Source: Verrucomicrobium spinosum DSM 4136 = JCM 18804
Lineage (GTDB): Bacteria > Verrucomicrobiota > Verrucomicrobiia > Verrucomicrobiales > Verrucomicrobiaceae
Assembly (NCBI RefSeq): GCF_000172155.1
Contig: NZ_ABIZ01000001.1
Span: 8,031,105-8,095,104, forward strand
Length of the DNA: 64,000 nucleotides
Reading direction: 5' to 3'
Shown here piece by piece: positions 35,525 through 45,017 of this stretch. The first letter of the stretch is position 1. Every line of letters starts with the position of its first letter. Both the position numbers and the translations under genes were made by a program. The notes beneath the pieces were generated by a model, which saw only the letters and a program-made list of their open reading frames with translations, was not told the origin of the DNA and did no database searches.

Positions 35525-36466
35525 ATGAGTGATTCGGCTCCTGTCGCCGTTGGCGTGGACTTCGGTGGCACTTCCATCAAGCTGGGCGTGTGTCGTGGGG
35601 CCGATCTTCTGGAAGTGGATGAGCCGATCCCCACGCAGGGACATGACGGCCCGGTGGCTCTCATCCGGGTCATCGCCGACCGCATCGCCAAGCTCCAGGA
35701 GCGCCACCCGGAGATCTGCGCCGTGGGCGTGGGCGTGCCCGGGCTGGTGGACTTTGACAACGGGTTCGTGCATGTGCTGACCAACGTGCCCGGCTGGAAG
35801 GAAGTGCCGCTGAAGAAGATCCTCTGCGAGATGACCGGCCTCCCCACCGTGGTGGAGAACGACGCCAATGCCATGGCCTATGCGGAGTGGCGCTACGGCG
35901 CGGGCCAGGGCCTGCGCAATGTGGTGGCCCTCACCCTCGGCACCGGCGTGGGCGGCGGCCTCATCCTGAACAACGAGCTCTACCGCGGCAGCCAGTTCTC
36001 CGCTGGCGAGATCGGCCAGATGAGCGTCCACTACCAGGGCGTGCACGGCCACTACGGCAACTTGGGCGCACTTGAGAAGTATGTGGGCAACAACCAGATC
36101 GCCGAGTACGCGGTAAAGGTCTTCGCCCAGGCGGGTTTCGGCAAGACGGTGGCAGATTGCACCCCTCGCGCCATCGCAGAGGCCGCCCAAGCCGGCGATT
36201 CCGTGGCCATCCAGATCTGGCATGACATCGCCGAGTGGCTCGGCACCGCCCTGGCCAGTGTGGCCTGGCTGCTGAACCCGGATGCTTTCGTCATCGGCGG
36301 CGGTGTGGCCCAGGCGGGCCCCCTGCTTTTTGAGCCGCTCCAGAAGAAGATGCAGTCCATGCTTTCCACCGTCGTATGGGAAGGCTTGAAGATCCTCCCG
36401 GCCAAGTTCAGCAACGAAGCGGGCATCATCGGCAACGCTGCGCTCGCAGGCGACTCCGTGCCCTGA
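35525..36466 (+). CDS. ROK-family sugar kinase without the zinc-site cysteines
   Basis: A 313-residue ROK protein, probably a glucokinase. The ATP-binding loop is VGVDFGGTSIKLGV, sugar-binding residues lie in VVENDANAMAYAEW, and LTLGTGVGGGLI is the second phosphate motif. The ROK zinc motif normally reads GH followed by C-x-CG-x-x-GC-x-E; here the region is GEIGQMSVHYQGVHGHYGNLGALE. The GH histidine and all three cysteines are therefore replaced, so structural zinc is unlikely. The catalytic Asp in ENDAN is kept. It has no helix-turn-helix, so it is an enzyme rather than a repressor. Exact sugar specificity is not readable. Confidence 0.88.
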   Translation: MSDSAPVAVGVDFGGTSIKLGVCRGADLLEVDEPIPTQGHDGPVALIRVIADRIAKLQERHPEICAVGVGVPGLVDFDNGFVHVLTNVPGWKEVPLKKILCEMTGLPTVVENDANAMAYAEWRYGAGQGLRNVVALTLGTGVGGGLILNNELYRGSQFSAGEIGQMSVHYQGVHGHYGNLGALEKYVGNNQIAEYAVKVFAQAGFGKTVADCTPRAIAEAAQAGDSVAIQIWHDIAEWLGTALASVAWLLNPDAFVIGGGVAQAGPLLFEPLQKKMQSMLSTVVWEGLKILPAKFSNEAGIIGNAALAGDSVP

Positions 36467-36783
36467 TTCGGTGCCAGAACCCAGGAGCAGCCGCTCGTAG
36501 CTCGTAGCGTCACTTGTAAAAGTGCGGACGTGGCGCGCTCCACACACACCTTCAGAAGCAGGGGAGTGCCTCAAACGGCCGCAACGCGTTCTCACGAACG
36601 CGATCCACAACTGACACTCATCTGCACGGGTTTCGCAGGTCATCCGGAGGGGATTTTCGCGGAGAAAACCCTTGTCTTCATCGGCAGGAATTCTAATTTC
36701 TCTGCCCAGTAATACAGCCACAGCACCGCGGGCATCCCTGTCCCGCATGGCTGCCCGCCCGGCGGGCGGTGTTTCCTCTCGTC
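36467..36783. other. Intergenic region, no gene recognised
   Basis: Contains a short direct repeat (CTCGTAG twice at about 36494) and the upstream control region of the kinase gene. No repeat-family member or coding frame is evident. Confidence 0.45.
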
Positions 36784-38457
36784 ATGAACCTAGACCTACA
36801 GGACGCGGACGACCCATTCCGACTAGGCAGATTCGAGCCCCCTCCGATCGAGGAGCTCAACGGATTGATCCCGGACTTCGAGTTTGTCAGCTTGATCGAC
36901 CGGGGCGGAATGGGGGCGGTATATCAGGCCAGGCAGAAAGCTCTGGGCCGCATGGTGGCAGTGAAATTGCTGCCCCCCGCCCTGCGCAACCGCCGCGTCT
37001 TCGCAGAGCGTTTCCTGCGTGAGGCCCGCATCCTGGCGAAGCTGAGCCACCGGCACATCGTCTCCATCTACGACTATGGCGAGATCCCCGGCGGCGGCAG
37101 CATGTTCTACGCGATGGAGTACGTGAAGGGGACGAATCTGCGCCACCTCATGCGCAAGGGGGAGATGACACCCAGGCAGATGCTCACCATCGTGACCCAG
37201 ATTTGCGATGCGCTCCAGTACTCCCACCACAAGGGCGTCATTCATCGGGACGTCAAACCCGCCAACATCCTCATCGACGAACAGGGAAATGTGAAGGTGG
37301 CGGATTTCGGGCTGGCCAAGAAACTCGGGCTGGATGCCGACGGGCAGGGTCTCACCTCCGCCAGTGATGCCCTGGGCACGCCAGACTACATCGCGCCAGA
37401 GGCGATGACTCGAGACCAGCATGTGGACCACCGTGCCGACATCTACTCCCTGGGGGTGATGCTCTATGAAATGCTCACTGGCAGCGTGCCCCGCGGTGTA
37501 GGCTGGGATCCGCCCTCCCGTGCTGCCGGAGCAGATGCGCGACTGGATGGGGTGGTCCGCAAGGCACTCCAGACCAACCCCAACAGACGCTTCCAGCAGG
37601 TGAGCGATGTAACGCGGGCCCTGGAAGGCGTGCTGAAAACCGGCCCCATCAAGCAGGCGGACCGCGGGCCTTTTTCCCGGGTGGATGCGGGTGCGGTGAC
37701 CCGGCCTTACTCGCACCTGCTCGCACCCGGCCCGCTGCCACCCGTCCACCGCCGCGTCAAGGCATGGGGTGGCGGCGTGATCGCGCTCTTCATGCTCATC
37801 GCCAGCGGGAAACTAGCCATGGATGGCAAGCTCATGCAGTTCTTCTCCCCCGGGCCCACTCCCATGCCCTTCCAGCCGGAGGACACTGCTGCGCCTCCTC
37901 CGGCGAGCATGCAGGCCCGGCAGCGATCCCTGGCGGAGTGGGTCATCAACCACGGCGGGATGGTCAACATCACCCCCGCAACCTCCAAAGTCAGCCTGAA
38001 GCCTGATGCCTCCAGTCTGGAAACACCAGTCGGCCGCCCGATGGGGGACAGGGCTGACATCCGCGACACCGCCAACCTCCCCAAGGGCGAATTCGAAGTC
38101 TGGCGGGTGAGCGTGGCACAGTGCGACAAGTTCAACGACGAAGATATGGCCGCGCTGATCAGGCACAGCGAGCATGTTGACACCCTCAACAATCTCAATC
38201 TGCACGGCGCGCAGATCTCTCCCTCCAGCCTCGCGCTCCTCATCAAGGTGGCCCCTCACCTGACCCATCTGCGCCTGACCAACACCATGGCGTTTACCGA
38301 GGACAGCGTTCATTTCTTGAAGGCGTGCACCAACCTCACGCATCTTTTTATCACTACTTCCGAGTCGGATCCCATGAATCTGGACGTAGCTGAAGACATG
38401 CGATTGGTACAGAAGTTGCAGGAATTTCTGCCAAACTGCCGCATTGCTGTGGAGTAA
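36784..38457 (+). CDS. Transmembrane serine/threonine protein kinase
   Basis: A 557-residue Hanks-type kinase. The glycine loop is GGMGAVYQA (41-49), the ATP-binding Lys is in VAVKLL (about 61), the catalytic loop is HRDVKPAN (about 154-161), DFGLAKK lies at about 174, and GTPDYIAPEA completes the activation segment. After the kinase domain (to about 295) there is a linker, one membrane helix (GGGVIALFMLIASGKLAM, about 325) and a roughly 200-residue C-terminal region. The last part shows leucine-rich-repeat-like spacing (LNNLNLHGAQISPSSLALL, LTHLRLTNTMAFTEDSVHFL). It probably senses an envelope signal. The glycosyltransferase and pyruvyltransferase-like genes follow. Confidence 0.92.
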   Translation: MNLDLQDADDPFRLGRFEPPPIEELNGLIPDFEFVSLIDRGGMGAVYQARQKALGRMVAVKLLPPALRNRRVFAERFLREARILAKLSHRHIVSIYDYGEIPGGGSMFYAMEYVKGTNLRHLMRKGEMTPRQMLTIVTQICDALQYSHHKGVIHRDVKPANILIDEQGNVKVADFGLAKKLGLDADGQGLTSASDALGTPDYIAPEAMTRDQHVDHRADIYSLGVMLYEMLTGSVPRGVGWDPPSRAAGADARLDGVVRKALQTNPNRRFQQVSDVTRALEGVLKTGPIKQADRGPFSRVDAGAVTRPYSHLLAPGPLPPVHRRVKAWGGGVIALFMLIASGKLAMDGKLMQFFSPGPTPMPFQPEDTAAPPPASMQARQRSLAEWVINHGGMVNITPATSKVSLKPDASSLETPVGRPMGDRADIRDTANLPKGEFEVWRVSVAQCDKFNDEDMAALIRHSEHVDTLNNLNLHGAQISPSSLALLIKVAPHLTHLRLTNTMAFTEDSVHFLKACTNLTHLFITTSESDPMNLDVAEDMRLVQKLQEFLPNCRIAVE

Positions 38458-38490
38458 CCGAAGTTCCTGAAGTACAATACCTCAGCCCAG

Positions 38491-39948
38491 ATGAAGAACG
38501 CCAACCACCTACTAACCGAGGGTCGTCGTGTCCGTCGCCCGGCCCTGCCCGCCAAACTAAAAGCACGTGCGATCACCCTGCCCCTGCCGCAGAAGACGCC
38601 CGGTGCCAGCACCCCGACCCCGCTCCATGCAGCGATGCCGACGGTGATGGCGGTGGTGCCCAGTGGCACCAGTTTTTTCCGCAGGTTGTTCTCCTTCGGC
38701 TCCACGCCCAAGGCCATGCTGAGCATCGGGGCAGTCCGCTCCAGCGCCCACGGCAAGAAAGGCCGCGTCCTCTGGATCGGTGATGCCGTGGTCCCCACCG
38801 GCTTCGGCACCGTGACCCACTCCATGCTGGAGCATCTCTGCCAGGACTGGGACGTGGTGGTCTCCGGTGTGAACTACAACGGCAGCCCCCACTCCCACCC
38901 CTACACCATCCTGCCCGCCTGTCAGGGCGGCGACATGTGGGGCATCGATCATTTCCGCGAACTCTGCGCCCGGCACAAGCCGGACGCCGTCATCATCAAC
39001 AATGACTGGTGGAACGTCGCAGCCTTCCTCAGGGAGGCCCCGGCTGGCGTGCCCGTCATTGCCTACATGCCTGTTGACGGCGCGAACCTCAACCCCGCCG
39101 TGGTCCCGCAGCTCAACCAGCTGGCCGCAGCTGTGTGGTACACCAGCTTCGGCCACCGCGAGGCGGTGAACGCCGGGTTCCGCGGCCCCCGGCATATCAT
39201 CCCCCACGGCCTGGACACCCGCCGGTTCCGCCCGGTGGACCGCAGCGTCGCGCGTCGCCTCCTTGAGCTTCCCGTGCCGGAGAACGCCTTCATCGTGGGC
39301 AACGTCAACCGCAACCAGCCTCGCAAGCGGCTGGATCTGACCCTCCAATACTTCGCCCACTGGGTGCAGCAGCACCAGGTGCCGGATGCGTACCTGCTCC
39401 TGCATTGCGCCAAGCAGGACGTCGGCTGGGATCTGGACAGCGTGGCCCGCTACTACGGAATCGGCAACCGCCTCCTCTTCACCGGCGGCGGACATATCCG
39501 GGAGAGCGTTGACTCCTCAATGCTGCCGCTCATCTACAGCGCCATGGACGTCCAGGTCTCCACCACGCTCGGCGAGGGCTGGGGACTCACCACCATGGAG
39601 GGCATGGCCTGCGGCGTGCCCCAGATCGTGCCCGACTGGGCCGCCCTGGGCGAGTGGGCCACCCCTGCCGTCAAGGTACCCTGCCCCACCACCCTCGTGC
39701 ATCCGGAGATCAACACCGTGGGTGCTGTGGCCGACAAGGACGCCTTCGTCACCTCCCTCCAGAGCCTCTACGCCGATGCCGACCGTCGTGGCCAGCTCTC
39801 CCAGCAGAGCCTGCGTTTTGCGCGCCAGAGCCGTTTCCACTGGGACGTCATCGCGCAGCAGATGGAGAAGGTGCTGGAACAGGTCATTCAGTCCAGAGCG
39901 AGGAAATCACCCCCGGCCTCACGACGTCGCGCCCTGGCGCTCGCATGA
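38491..39948 (+). CDS. GT4-family glycosyltransferase
   Basis: A 485-residue glycosyltransferase with a GT-B fold. The C-terminal half carries the donor-binding region: PHGLDTRRFRP, VGNVNRNQPRKRLDL, and the E-x7-E motif in LGEGWGLTTMEGMACGVPQ. The N-terminal domain begins after a roughly 90-residue basic, Pro-rich extension (VLWIGDAVVPTGFGTVTHSM). It starts 33 bp after the kinase gene. Its TGA overlaps the next start codon (ATGA at 39945-39948), so translation is probably coupled. The likely job is building a cell-surface polysaccharide; sugar specificity is not visible. Confidence 0.88.
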   Translation: MKNANHLLTEGRRVRRPALPAKLKARAITLPLPQKTPGASTPTPLHAAMPTVMAVVPSGTSFFRRLFSFGSTPKAMLSIGAVRSSAHGKKGRVLWIGDAVVPTGFGTVTHSMLEHLCQDWDVVVSGVNYNGSPHSHPYTILPACQGGDMWGIDHFRELCARHKPDAVIINNDWWNVAAFLREAPAGVPVIAYMPVDGANLNPAVVPQLNQLAAAVWYTSFGHREAVNAGFRGPRHIIPHGLDTRRFRPVDRSVARRLLELPVPENAFIVGNVNRNQPRKRLDLTLQYFAHWVQQHQVPDAYLLLHCAKQDVGWDLDSVARYYGIGNRLLFTGGGHIRESVDSSMLPLIYSAMDVQVSTTLGEGWGLTTMEGMACGVPQIVPDWAALGEWATPAVKVPCPTTLVHPEINTVGAVADKDAFVTSLQSLYADADRRGQLSQQSLRFARQSRFHWDVIAQQMEKVLEQVIQSRARKSPPASRRRALALA

Positions 39949-40859
39949 AGATCGCGTTTGTAGGAGCCTCCGGGTACGGCAATGTCGGGGACGACACGTA
40001 CCCTCTCGTGTTTCAGGAGCAGTTCCGCGGTGCGGAGCTGCTCTTCTTCAACTCTGACCTCCCCGCGGAGATGCCCTCCGACCTGGACCTCGTCGTCCTG
40101 GGTGGGGGCGGCATCATCTACAACTCCGCCACCCACGACGAGTCGCCCTCCCCGCACTTCCGCTGCATGCAGTTCTACATGGACCATGCCATCGCCAGCG
40201 GCACCCCCTGGGGCTTCCTGTCCTGCGGGCTCCAGCTCCGCGCCCGCCGGGACGAGTACTTCCGCACCGACCTCGCCCCCTGGGTCCCCTATCTGCAGCA
40301 GGCAGACTTCATCACCGTCCGCTCCCCGGAATGCGTCCAGAAGATCCAGGACATTACTGGACGTAAGGACGGCGTCTCATTCTTTCCCGATGCCGCCTAC
40401 CTCTACCGTACCCATGCTCCAGCCCCCCCGGCAGGTGGACGCCCCATGCTGACCGTCGTGCCCGCCGGCGTGATCAACCCCCACAACCAGCACAACCAGC
40501 ACATGGTGCGGCTGGCCCGGTCCTTGGACTACGAAGTGGTCTGGATGAGCATGGGCGCCCCGGTGGATGACGGCACCCACCTCGACAACGCACAACTCCT
40601 CGACCCCACCGTGCGGATCATCAGGAGGCCCGGTCCCGCCGCGGCGTACGCCCAGATCGGTGCCTCCCGCCTCGTCTTCACCGGTCGCTATCACGGCATG
40701 ATCTTCGCCCGCGCCCAAGGCATCCCTTTTTACGTGTCCGAAGACGCCCCCTACAAGATCCGCATGGAGGATCTGCAGGCCGATCCGGCTGATGCGCAGG
40801 GGCACGTGGAGACATTGAAGGCAGCGATGGAGCGGGTGCAATCGGGCGCGAAGAAATGA
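39945..40859 (+). CDS. Polysaccharide pyruvyltransferase-family protein
   Basis: A 304-residue protein of the PS_pyruv_trans family, which transfers pyruvate ketals from phosphoenolpyruvate to sugars of exopolysaccharides. Family landmarks are AFVGASGYGNVGDDTYPLVF at the start, LDLVVLGGGGIIYNSAT, the VRSPECVQKIQ region and LVFTGRYHGMIFARAQGIPF, which carries the conserved RYH histidine. Start and stop overlap with the upstream glycosyltransferase by four bases. Together they suggest a pyruvylated surface polymer. The four-copy tandem repeat begins directly after its stop. Confidence 0.87.
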   Translation: MKIAFVGASGYGNVGDDTYPLVFQEQFRGAELLFFNSDLPAEMPSDLDLVVLGGGGIIYNSATHDESPSPHFRCMQFYMDHAIASGTPWGFLSCGLQLRARRDEYFRTDLAPWVPYLQQADFITVRSPECVQKIQDITGRKDGVSFFPDAAYLYRTHAPAPPAGGRPMLTVVPAGVINPHNQHNQHMVRLARSLDYEVVWMSMGAPVDDGTHLDNAQLLDPTVRIIRRPGPAAAYAQIGASRLVFTGRYHGMIFARAQGIPFYVSEDAPYKIRMEDLQADPADAQGHVETLKAAMERVQSGAKK

Positions 40860-40868
40860 GAAATGAAG

Positions 40869-42349
40869 TGGCGCGGCAAGCCGCCGGTGCTCCAAGACGC
40901 TTCGCGACGATGCACGCGCTGGAGCACAGAACACCCATCAACTGCCGGCCCCCTCCGCCCCCCTGACGCCCTGTAGGGCAAGCGCCCCGCTTGCCGCGTG
41001 CGGCCCCCTGACTGAGGCAACCGAGGCGGTCGCCCTACAACCCAAGGTCTTCGCCAACCGGTAAAGGAGGCGGGATCTCCGGTCCCGCTCAGTCAACCAA
41101 CGACTGACCCCGCACCCGCTACAGACGGCCACCCATCTCATCACCCTGCATCCCTCACCTCCTCCGCTCCCCCGCGGGGCTGGGAACCCCCGCCTCCTGT
41201 AAGCTTCGTACCCTGCTCCCGCTCTCAAGGTTCTATCCCATCACCAGCGCTGCCAAAGCGGCGTCAAGCCGCCGTCACTCCAAGACGCTTCGCGACGATG
41301 CACACGCTGGAGCACAGAACGACCATCGACTGCCGGCCACCTCCGCCCACCTGACGCCCTGTAGGGCAAGCGCCCCGCTTGCCGAGTGCGGCCCCCTTGA
41401 CTGAGGCAACCGAGGCGGTCGCCCTACAACCCAAGGTCTTCGCCAGCCGGTAACTGATCCCGCACCCGCTACAGACGGCCACCCATCTCATCACCCTGCA
41501 TCCCTCACCTCCTTCGCTCCCCCGCGGGGCTGGGAACCCCCGCCTCCTGTAAGCTTCCCGCCCTGCTCACACCCCAAGGTTCTATCCCATCACAGGCACT
41601 GCCAAAGCGGCGTCAAGCCGCCGTCACTCCAAGACGCTTCGCGACGATGCACACGCTGGAGCACAGAACGACCATCGACTGCCGGCCACCTCCGCCCCCT
41701 CGACGCCCTGTAGGGCAAGCGCCCCGCTTGCCGCGTGCGGCCCCCTTGACTGAGGCAACCGAGGCGGTCGCCCTACAACCCAAGGTCTTCGCCAGCCGGT
41801 AACTGATCCCGCACCCGCTACAGACGGCCACCCATCTCATCACCCTGCATCCCTCACCTCCTTCGCTCCCCCGCGGGGCTGGGAACCCCCGCCTCCTGTA
41901 AGCTTCGTACCCTGCTCCCGCTCTCAAGGTTCTATCCCATCACCAGCGCTGCCAAAGCGGCGTCAAGCCGCCGTCACTCCAAGACGCTTCGCGACGATGC
42001 ACACGCTGGAGCACAGAACGACCATCGACTGCCGGCCACCTCCGCCCCCTCGACGCCCTGTAGGGCAAGCGCCCCGCTTGCCGCGTGCGGCCCCCTTGAC
42101 TGAGGCAACCGAGGCGGTCGCCCTACAACCCAAGGTCTTCGCCAGCCGGTAAAGGAGGCGGGATCTCCGGTCCCGCTCAGTCAACCAACGACTGATCCCG
42201 CACCCGCTACAGACGGCCACCCATCTCATCACCCTGCATCTCTCACCTCCTCCGCTCCCCTGCGGGGCTGGGAACCCCCGCCTCCTGTGAGCTTCGCACC
42301 CTGCTCCCGCTCTCAAGGTTCTATCCCATCACCAGCGCTGCCAAAGAGC
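40869..42349. repeat. Tandem array of four 350-390-bp units
   Basis: The phrase CCAAGACGCTTCGCGACGAT recurs at 40892, 41280, 41629 and 41979. Units 1 and 4 contain an extra stretch of about 39 bp (around 41063-41105 and 42151-42190); units 2 and 3 lack it, giving lengths of 388, 349 and 350 bp, with a fourth slightly truncated. Every unit holds one 70-bp TGTAGGGC palindrome and one 25-bp GC-rich hairpin word. Units are nearly identical, so the array is young or kept uniform by recombination. Minus-strand frames in each unit are repeat-derived and not credible genes. Confidence 0.9.
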
Positions 42350-42362
42350 CGGGACGGCTCTT
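42344..42362. repeat. Short hairpin AAGAGCC/GGCTCTT (copy 1)
   Basis: AAGAGCC-GGGAC-GGCTCTT at the end of the tandem array. An identical 19-bp hairpin is at 48943-48961. Confidence 0.7.
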
Positions 42363-42411
42363 CTGCATTCCAATCCCCCATTACTCCCCTCCTCCATCCC
42401 CCGCCCCACCA

Positions 42412-42443
42412 CAAAAAAGAGCGCACCCTTCCAGGTGCGCCCT
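42412..42443 (-). terminator. Intrinsic terminator of the ThuA-like gene
   Basis: GCGCACC (42421-42427) and GGTGCGC (42434-42440) form the stem. On the minus strand it is followed by six Ts. Confidence 0.85.
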
Positions 42444-42483
42444 CACAGTAAGTTCTATCAAACGACTCGCCTGCTCCCTCCGC

Positions 42484-43497
42484 TTACTTCGCATCCGGAT
42501 TCGGCTCTGCACTGCCCTCGGCCAGGCCGAGGGCCCACTTGATGCCGCCAAGGATGTGGGCCTGGTACTGCTGGGCCAGCTCCACGGAGTTTACGCGGCC
42601 TTTCATCTCCGGATCGGCGCTCCAGAGGTCCTCACGATGGCCGAGGGAGGTGTAGAACACGTTGCCTTGGCCGGCTTTACGAGCCCAGGCCACGGGGAAG
42701 AAGCCAGTCTCCTCCGTCTTGTTTGGGTGGTGGCGCATATGCCAGAGGGAGCGGATCTTGCTGCGGTCCTGGCTCTTGATAAGGTACATCTCCTCCTGCT
42801 TCAGGTTCCAGGTCTCACCGATGCCAGCGTTGGCCGGGTGCTTGGTGTCGGCGGCTACAAGGTCTGCGGGGACCTGGGCACCGTGACCGGCGAACTCACC
42901 CTGGAGCATGCCGATGTAGCCGGTGAACTTGTGGAAGGTATCGCTGGCAGAGTGCATGCCGATGAAGGCGTGGCCTTCTTCGATCCACTTGATGAAACCT
43001 TCCGGATCAGGCAGCGGGAGATCGCCGGTGGTATTGGCGAAGATGACGCCATCGATGCCCTTGGCCTTGAGGTTCTCAGGGCTCAGCTTGGCCAGGGCGG
43101 CCTTCATCTGGGTGTCGAAGTCTGCCTGTGCGGCCTTGGCCTGGGCCTCGACCTCCGGCGTCCACTTGGCCATGGCGGCCTCATAGGCCTTGATTTCCTT
43201 GTCGTACTTCTCCCTGGCCTTCGTGTCGGCGTCCGAGGCCAGGTCCTTGGGCTTGTTGGGCTTCTTCGGCACCTGGACTTCCGGCTGCTTGCAGGTGTCC
43301 ACAATGGTGTAGGCCTTGGAACTCTCTGCGAGCTGGGCCAATGTCTTTTCCGCGAAGGGGATGGAGCTGTGGCGGAAGCCGGTGGTGGTGGTCACCAGGA
43401 TGACTTTCTTGGCCTCAGCAGCATGGCTGGTGACCGGCATAAGCCCGGCGGCTGCAGCCAGGATGGCCAGAGTCCAGGAGAAGGTGCGACGTTTCAT
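42484..43497 (-). CDS. Secreted ThuA-like domain protein
   Basis: A 337-residue exported protein (signal peptide MKRRTFSWTLAILAAAAGLM ... TSHA). It has a ThuA-type, glutamine-amidotransferase-like fold: KKVILVTTTTGFRHSSIPFA at the start, DGVIFANTTGDLPLPDPEG, the central GHAFIGMHSASDTFH, and RHHPNKTEETGFFPVAWARK with NVFYTSLGHRED. Between the first strand and the second lies a charged helical insertion of about 70 residues (about 65-135, Lys/Glu/Ala-rich). ThuA proteins are tied to trehalose/disaccharide metabolism in rhizobia; in Verrucomicrobia secreted versions are frequent and their role is open. Single-gene unit with its own terminator. Confidence 0.88.
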   Translation of the reverse strand: MKRRTFSWTLAILAAAAGLMPVTSHAAEAKKVILVTTTTGFRHSSIPFAEKTLAQLAESSKAYTIVDTCKQPEVQVPKKPNKPKDLASDADTKAREKYDKEIKAYEAAMAKWTPEVEAQAKAAQADFDTQMKAALAKLSPENLKAKGIDGVIFANTTGDLPLPDPEGFIKWIEEGHAFIGMHSASDTFHKFTGYIGMLQGEFAGHGAQVPADLVAADTKHPANAGIGETWNLKQEEMYLIKSQDRSKIRSLWHMRHHPNKTEETGFFPVAWARKAGQGNVFYTSLGHREDLWSADPEMKGRVNSVELAQQYQAHILGGIKWALGLAEGSAEPNPDAK

Positions 43498-43588
43498 AAG
43501 GTGCGTGGGTGAGTTAGGTGCTCTGAAAGGTGATTGCGACAAGGGCGGAGTTTAACGTCCCAGCCAGCGGCTTTGAATCACAGAAACC

Positions 43589-43629
43589 AAAAAACCACGG
43601 CCACCCAACAGGATGGTCCGTGGTTTTTT
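43589..43629 (-). terminator. Bidirectional-type terminator after the DUF1549/DUF1501 operon
   Basis: AAAAAACCACGG (43589-43600) pairs perfectly with CCGTGGTTTTTT (43618-43629). The A- and T-runs on both sides make it work in either direction. Confidence 0.9.
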
Positions 43630-43660
43630 GAACAGAGCAGACACCGTCGTGAGGCGGTCC

Positions 43661-44962
43661 TCAGCCAAAGATGCCCGTGATGGGCTGCCCTTTGTCCGCC
43701 ACCGTGAAGGGGCGCTTGCTCGGGGAGTAGATCACCTGGTCCAGGGGCAGGCCCAGCGCGTAGCCGATAGTGGCGTTCACATCCGGGATCTCGATCTTGT
43801 TCTCTGCCACCTCGCGACCTTCCGCGTCGGACTTTCCATATGTCATGCCGCCCTGGATGCCGCCGCCAGCCATGATGCCGGAGAAGACCTTCGGGTAGTG
43901 ATCGCGACCCACGTTCTGGTTGATGGTCGGCGTGCGGCCGAACTCAGACATCAGCACCACCAGCGTCTCCTTCAGGAGGCCGCGGGCGTTCAGGTCGGCG
44001 AGCAGGGAGGAGAGACCCTTGTCGAGGGTCTCGCACAGTTCCGGCACCCGGACGAAGTTGGCCGTGTGAGTGTCCCAACCGCCCAGCGACACTTCCACAA
44101 AACGCACGCCGCGCTCCACCAGACGGCGGGCGAGCAGACAGCCCTGGCCGAAGGCCTCGGAGCCATAAGCCTTGCGCAAATCCTCGGGCTCCTCCGTGAG
44201 GTCGAAGGCCTTCAGATCCTCGCTCTTCATCATGGAGATGGCGTTGTCGTACATGTCCGAGTACGCCTTCACATTCCGGTGCGGGAAGGTACTGCGGAAC
44301 TCCTTGTCCAGATCGTCCGCCAGGGACATGCGGGAGGCAAAGCGCTCCTCCGTGAGGTTGCGCTGGATTTGGACGTTCTTCAGCCCCGCCTCCGGATTGC
44401 CCACGAAGAGCGGATTGTTGCCCGCCGGGAAGAAGCCAGCACCGGGATGGCGGCTGTCATTGCCCACGTACACATAGTTGGGCAGAGTGCTGTTGCCACC
44501 GCCCTGAAAGACGTTCAGCCACGCGCCCATGCCGGGGTGGCGGATGGTGCCCCGCAGCGTGTAGCTGGTGTGCATGAAGTAGTTGCCCTGCTCATGCGCC
44601 CCCTGCGTGGAGGTGATGGAGTTCAGCACGGCCACATGATGCATCTGCTGTGCCGTGAGCGGCAGGTACTCGGAAACACGCAAGCCATCCGCGCTGGTCT
44701 TGATCGGCTTGGTGGGACCGGCGGTTTCCACCCCTTCTTTCGGATCCCACGTGTCCAGATGGCTCTGCCCACCAGACATGTACAGGTAGATCACGTTCTT
44801 GGCCGTGGCCACCTGCTTGAGCTTGGACGATCCCTCAAAGGCGGCGTGCGCCTGGGGGGTGAAGACCTCCGGCAGCAGACCCACCCCGAGGAGGGAGCTC
44901 GCCGTGCGGGCAACAAACTGGCGACGATTGATCTCGTCTGAGCGAAGCAGTCGGTTATTCAT
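43661..44962 (-). CDS. DUF1501 protein with Tat-type leader
   Basis: A 433-residue DUF1501 protein. The leader contains INRRQFVARTASSLLGVGLL, a twin-arginine motif. Family landmarks are VIYLYMSGGQSHLDTWDPK, SEYLPLTAQQMHHVAVLNSI, GCLLARRLVERGVRFVEVSL, GGWDTHTANF, MSEFGRTPTINQNVGRDHYP and a C-terminal KRPFTVADKGQPI. It lies 55 bp downstream of the DUF1549/DUF1553 gene, the standard pairing of these two families. The pair is thought to function together at the cell envelope, though no reaction has been assigned. Confidence 0.92.
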   Translation of the reverse strand: MNNRLLRSDEINRRQFVARTASSLLGVGLLPEVFTPQAHAAFEGSSKLKQVATAKNVIYLYMSGGQSHLDTWDPKEGVETAGPTKPIKTSADGLRVSEYLPLTAQQMHHVAVLNSITSTQGAHEQGNYFMHTSYTLRGTIRHPGMGAWLNVFQGGGNSTLPNYVYVGNDSRHPGAGFFPAGNNPLFVGNPEAGLKNVQIQRNLTEERFASRMSLADDLDKEFRSTFPHRNVKAYSDMYDNAISMMKSEDLKAFDLTEEPEDLRKAYGSEAFGQGCLLARRLVERGVRFVEVSLGGWDTHTANFVRVPELCETLDKGLSSLLADLNARGLLKETLVVLMSEFGRTPTINQNVGRDHYPKVFSGIMAGGGIQGGMTYGKSDAEGREVAENKIEIPDVNATIGYALGLPLDQVIYSPSKRPFTVADKGQPITGIFG

Positions 44963-45017
44963 GGTAGCGGGTGCGCTTGATTAAACGGGCGGGTGAGGAA
45001 ATAAACTGACGAAATAC

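Noticed and set aside
40938-42316. Four similar minus-strand reading frames in the tandem array
   Set aside because: They are translations of GC-rich repeats, vary in length with the 39-bp segment, have no recognisable domain and begin at different codons.
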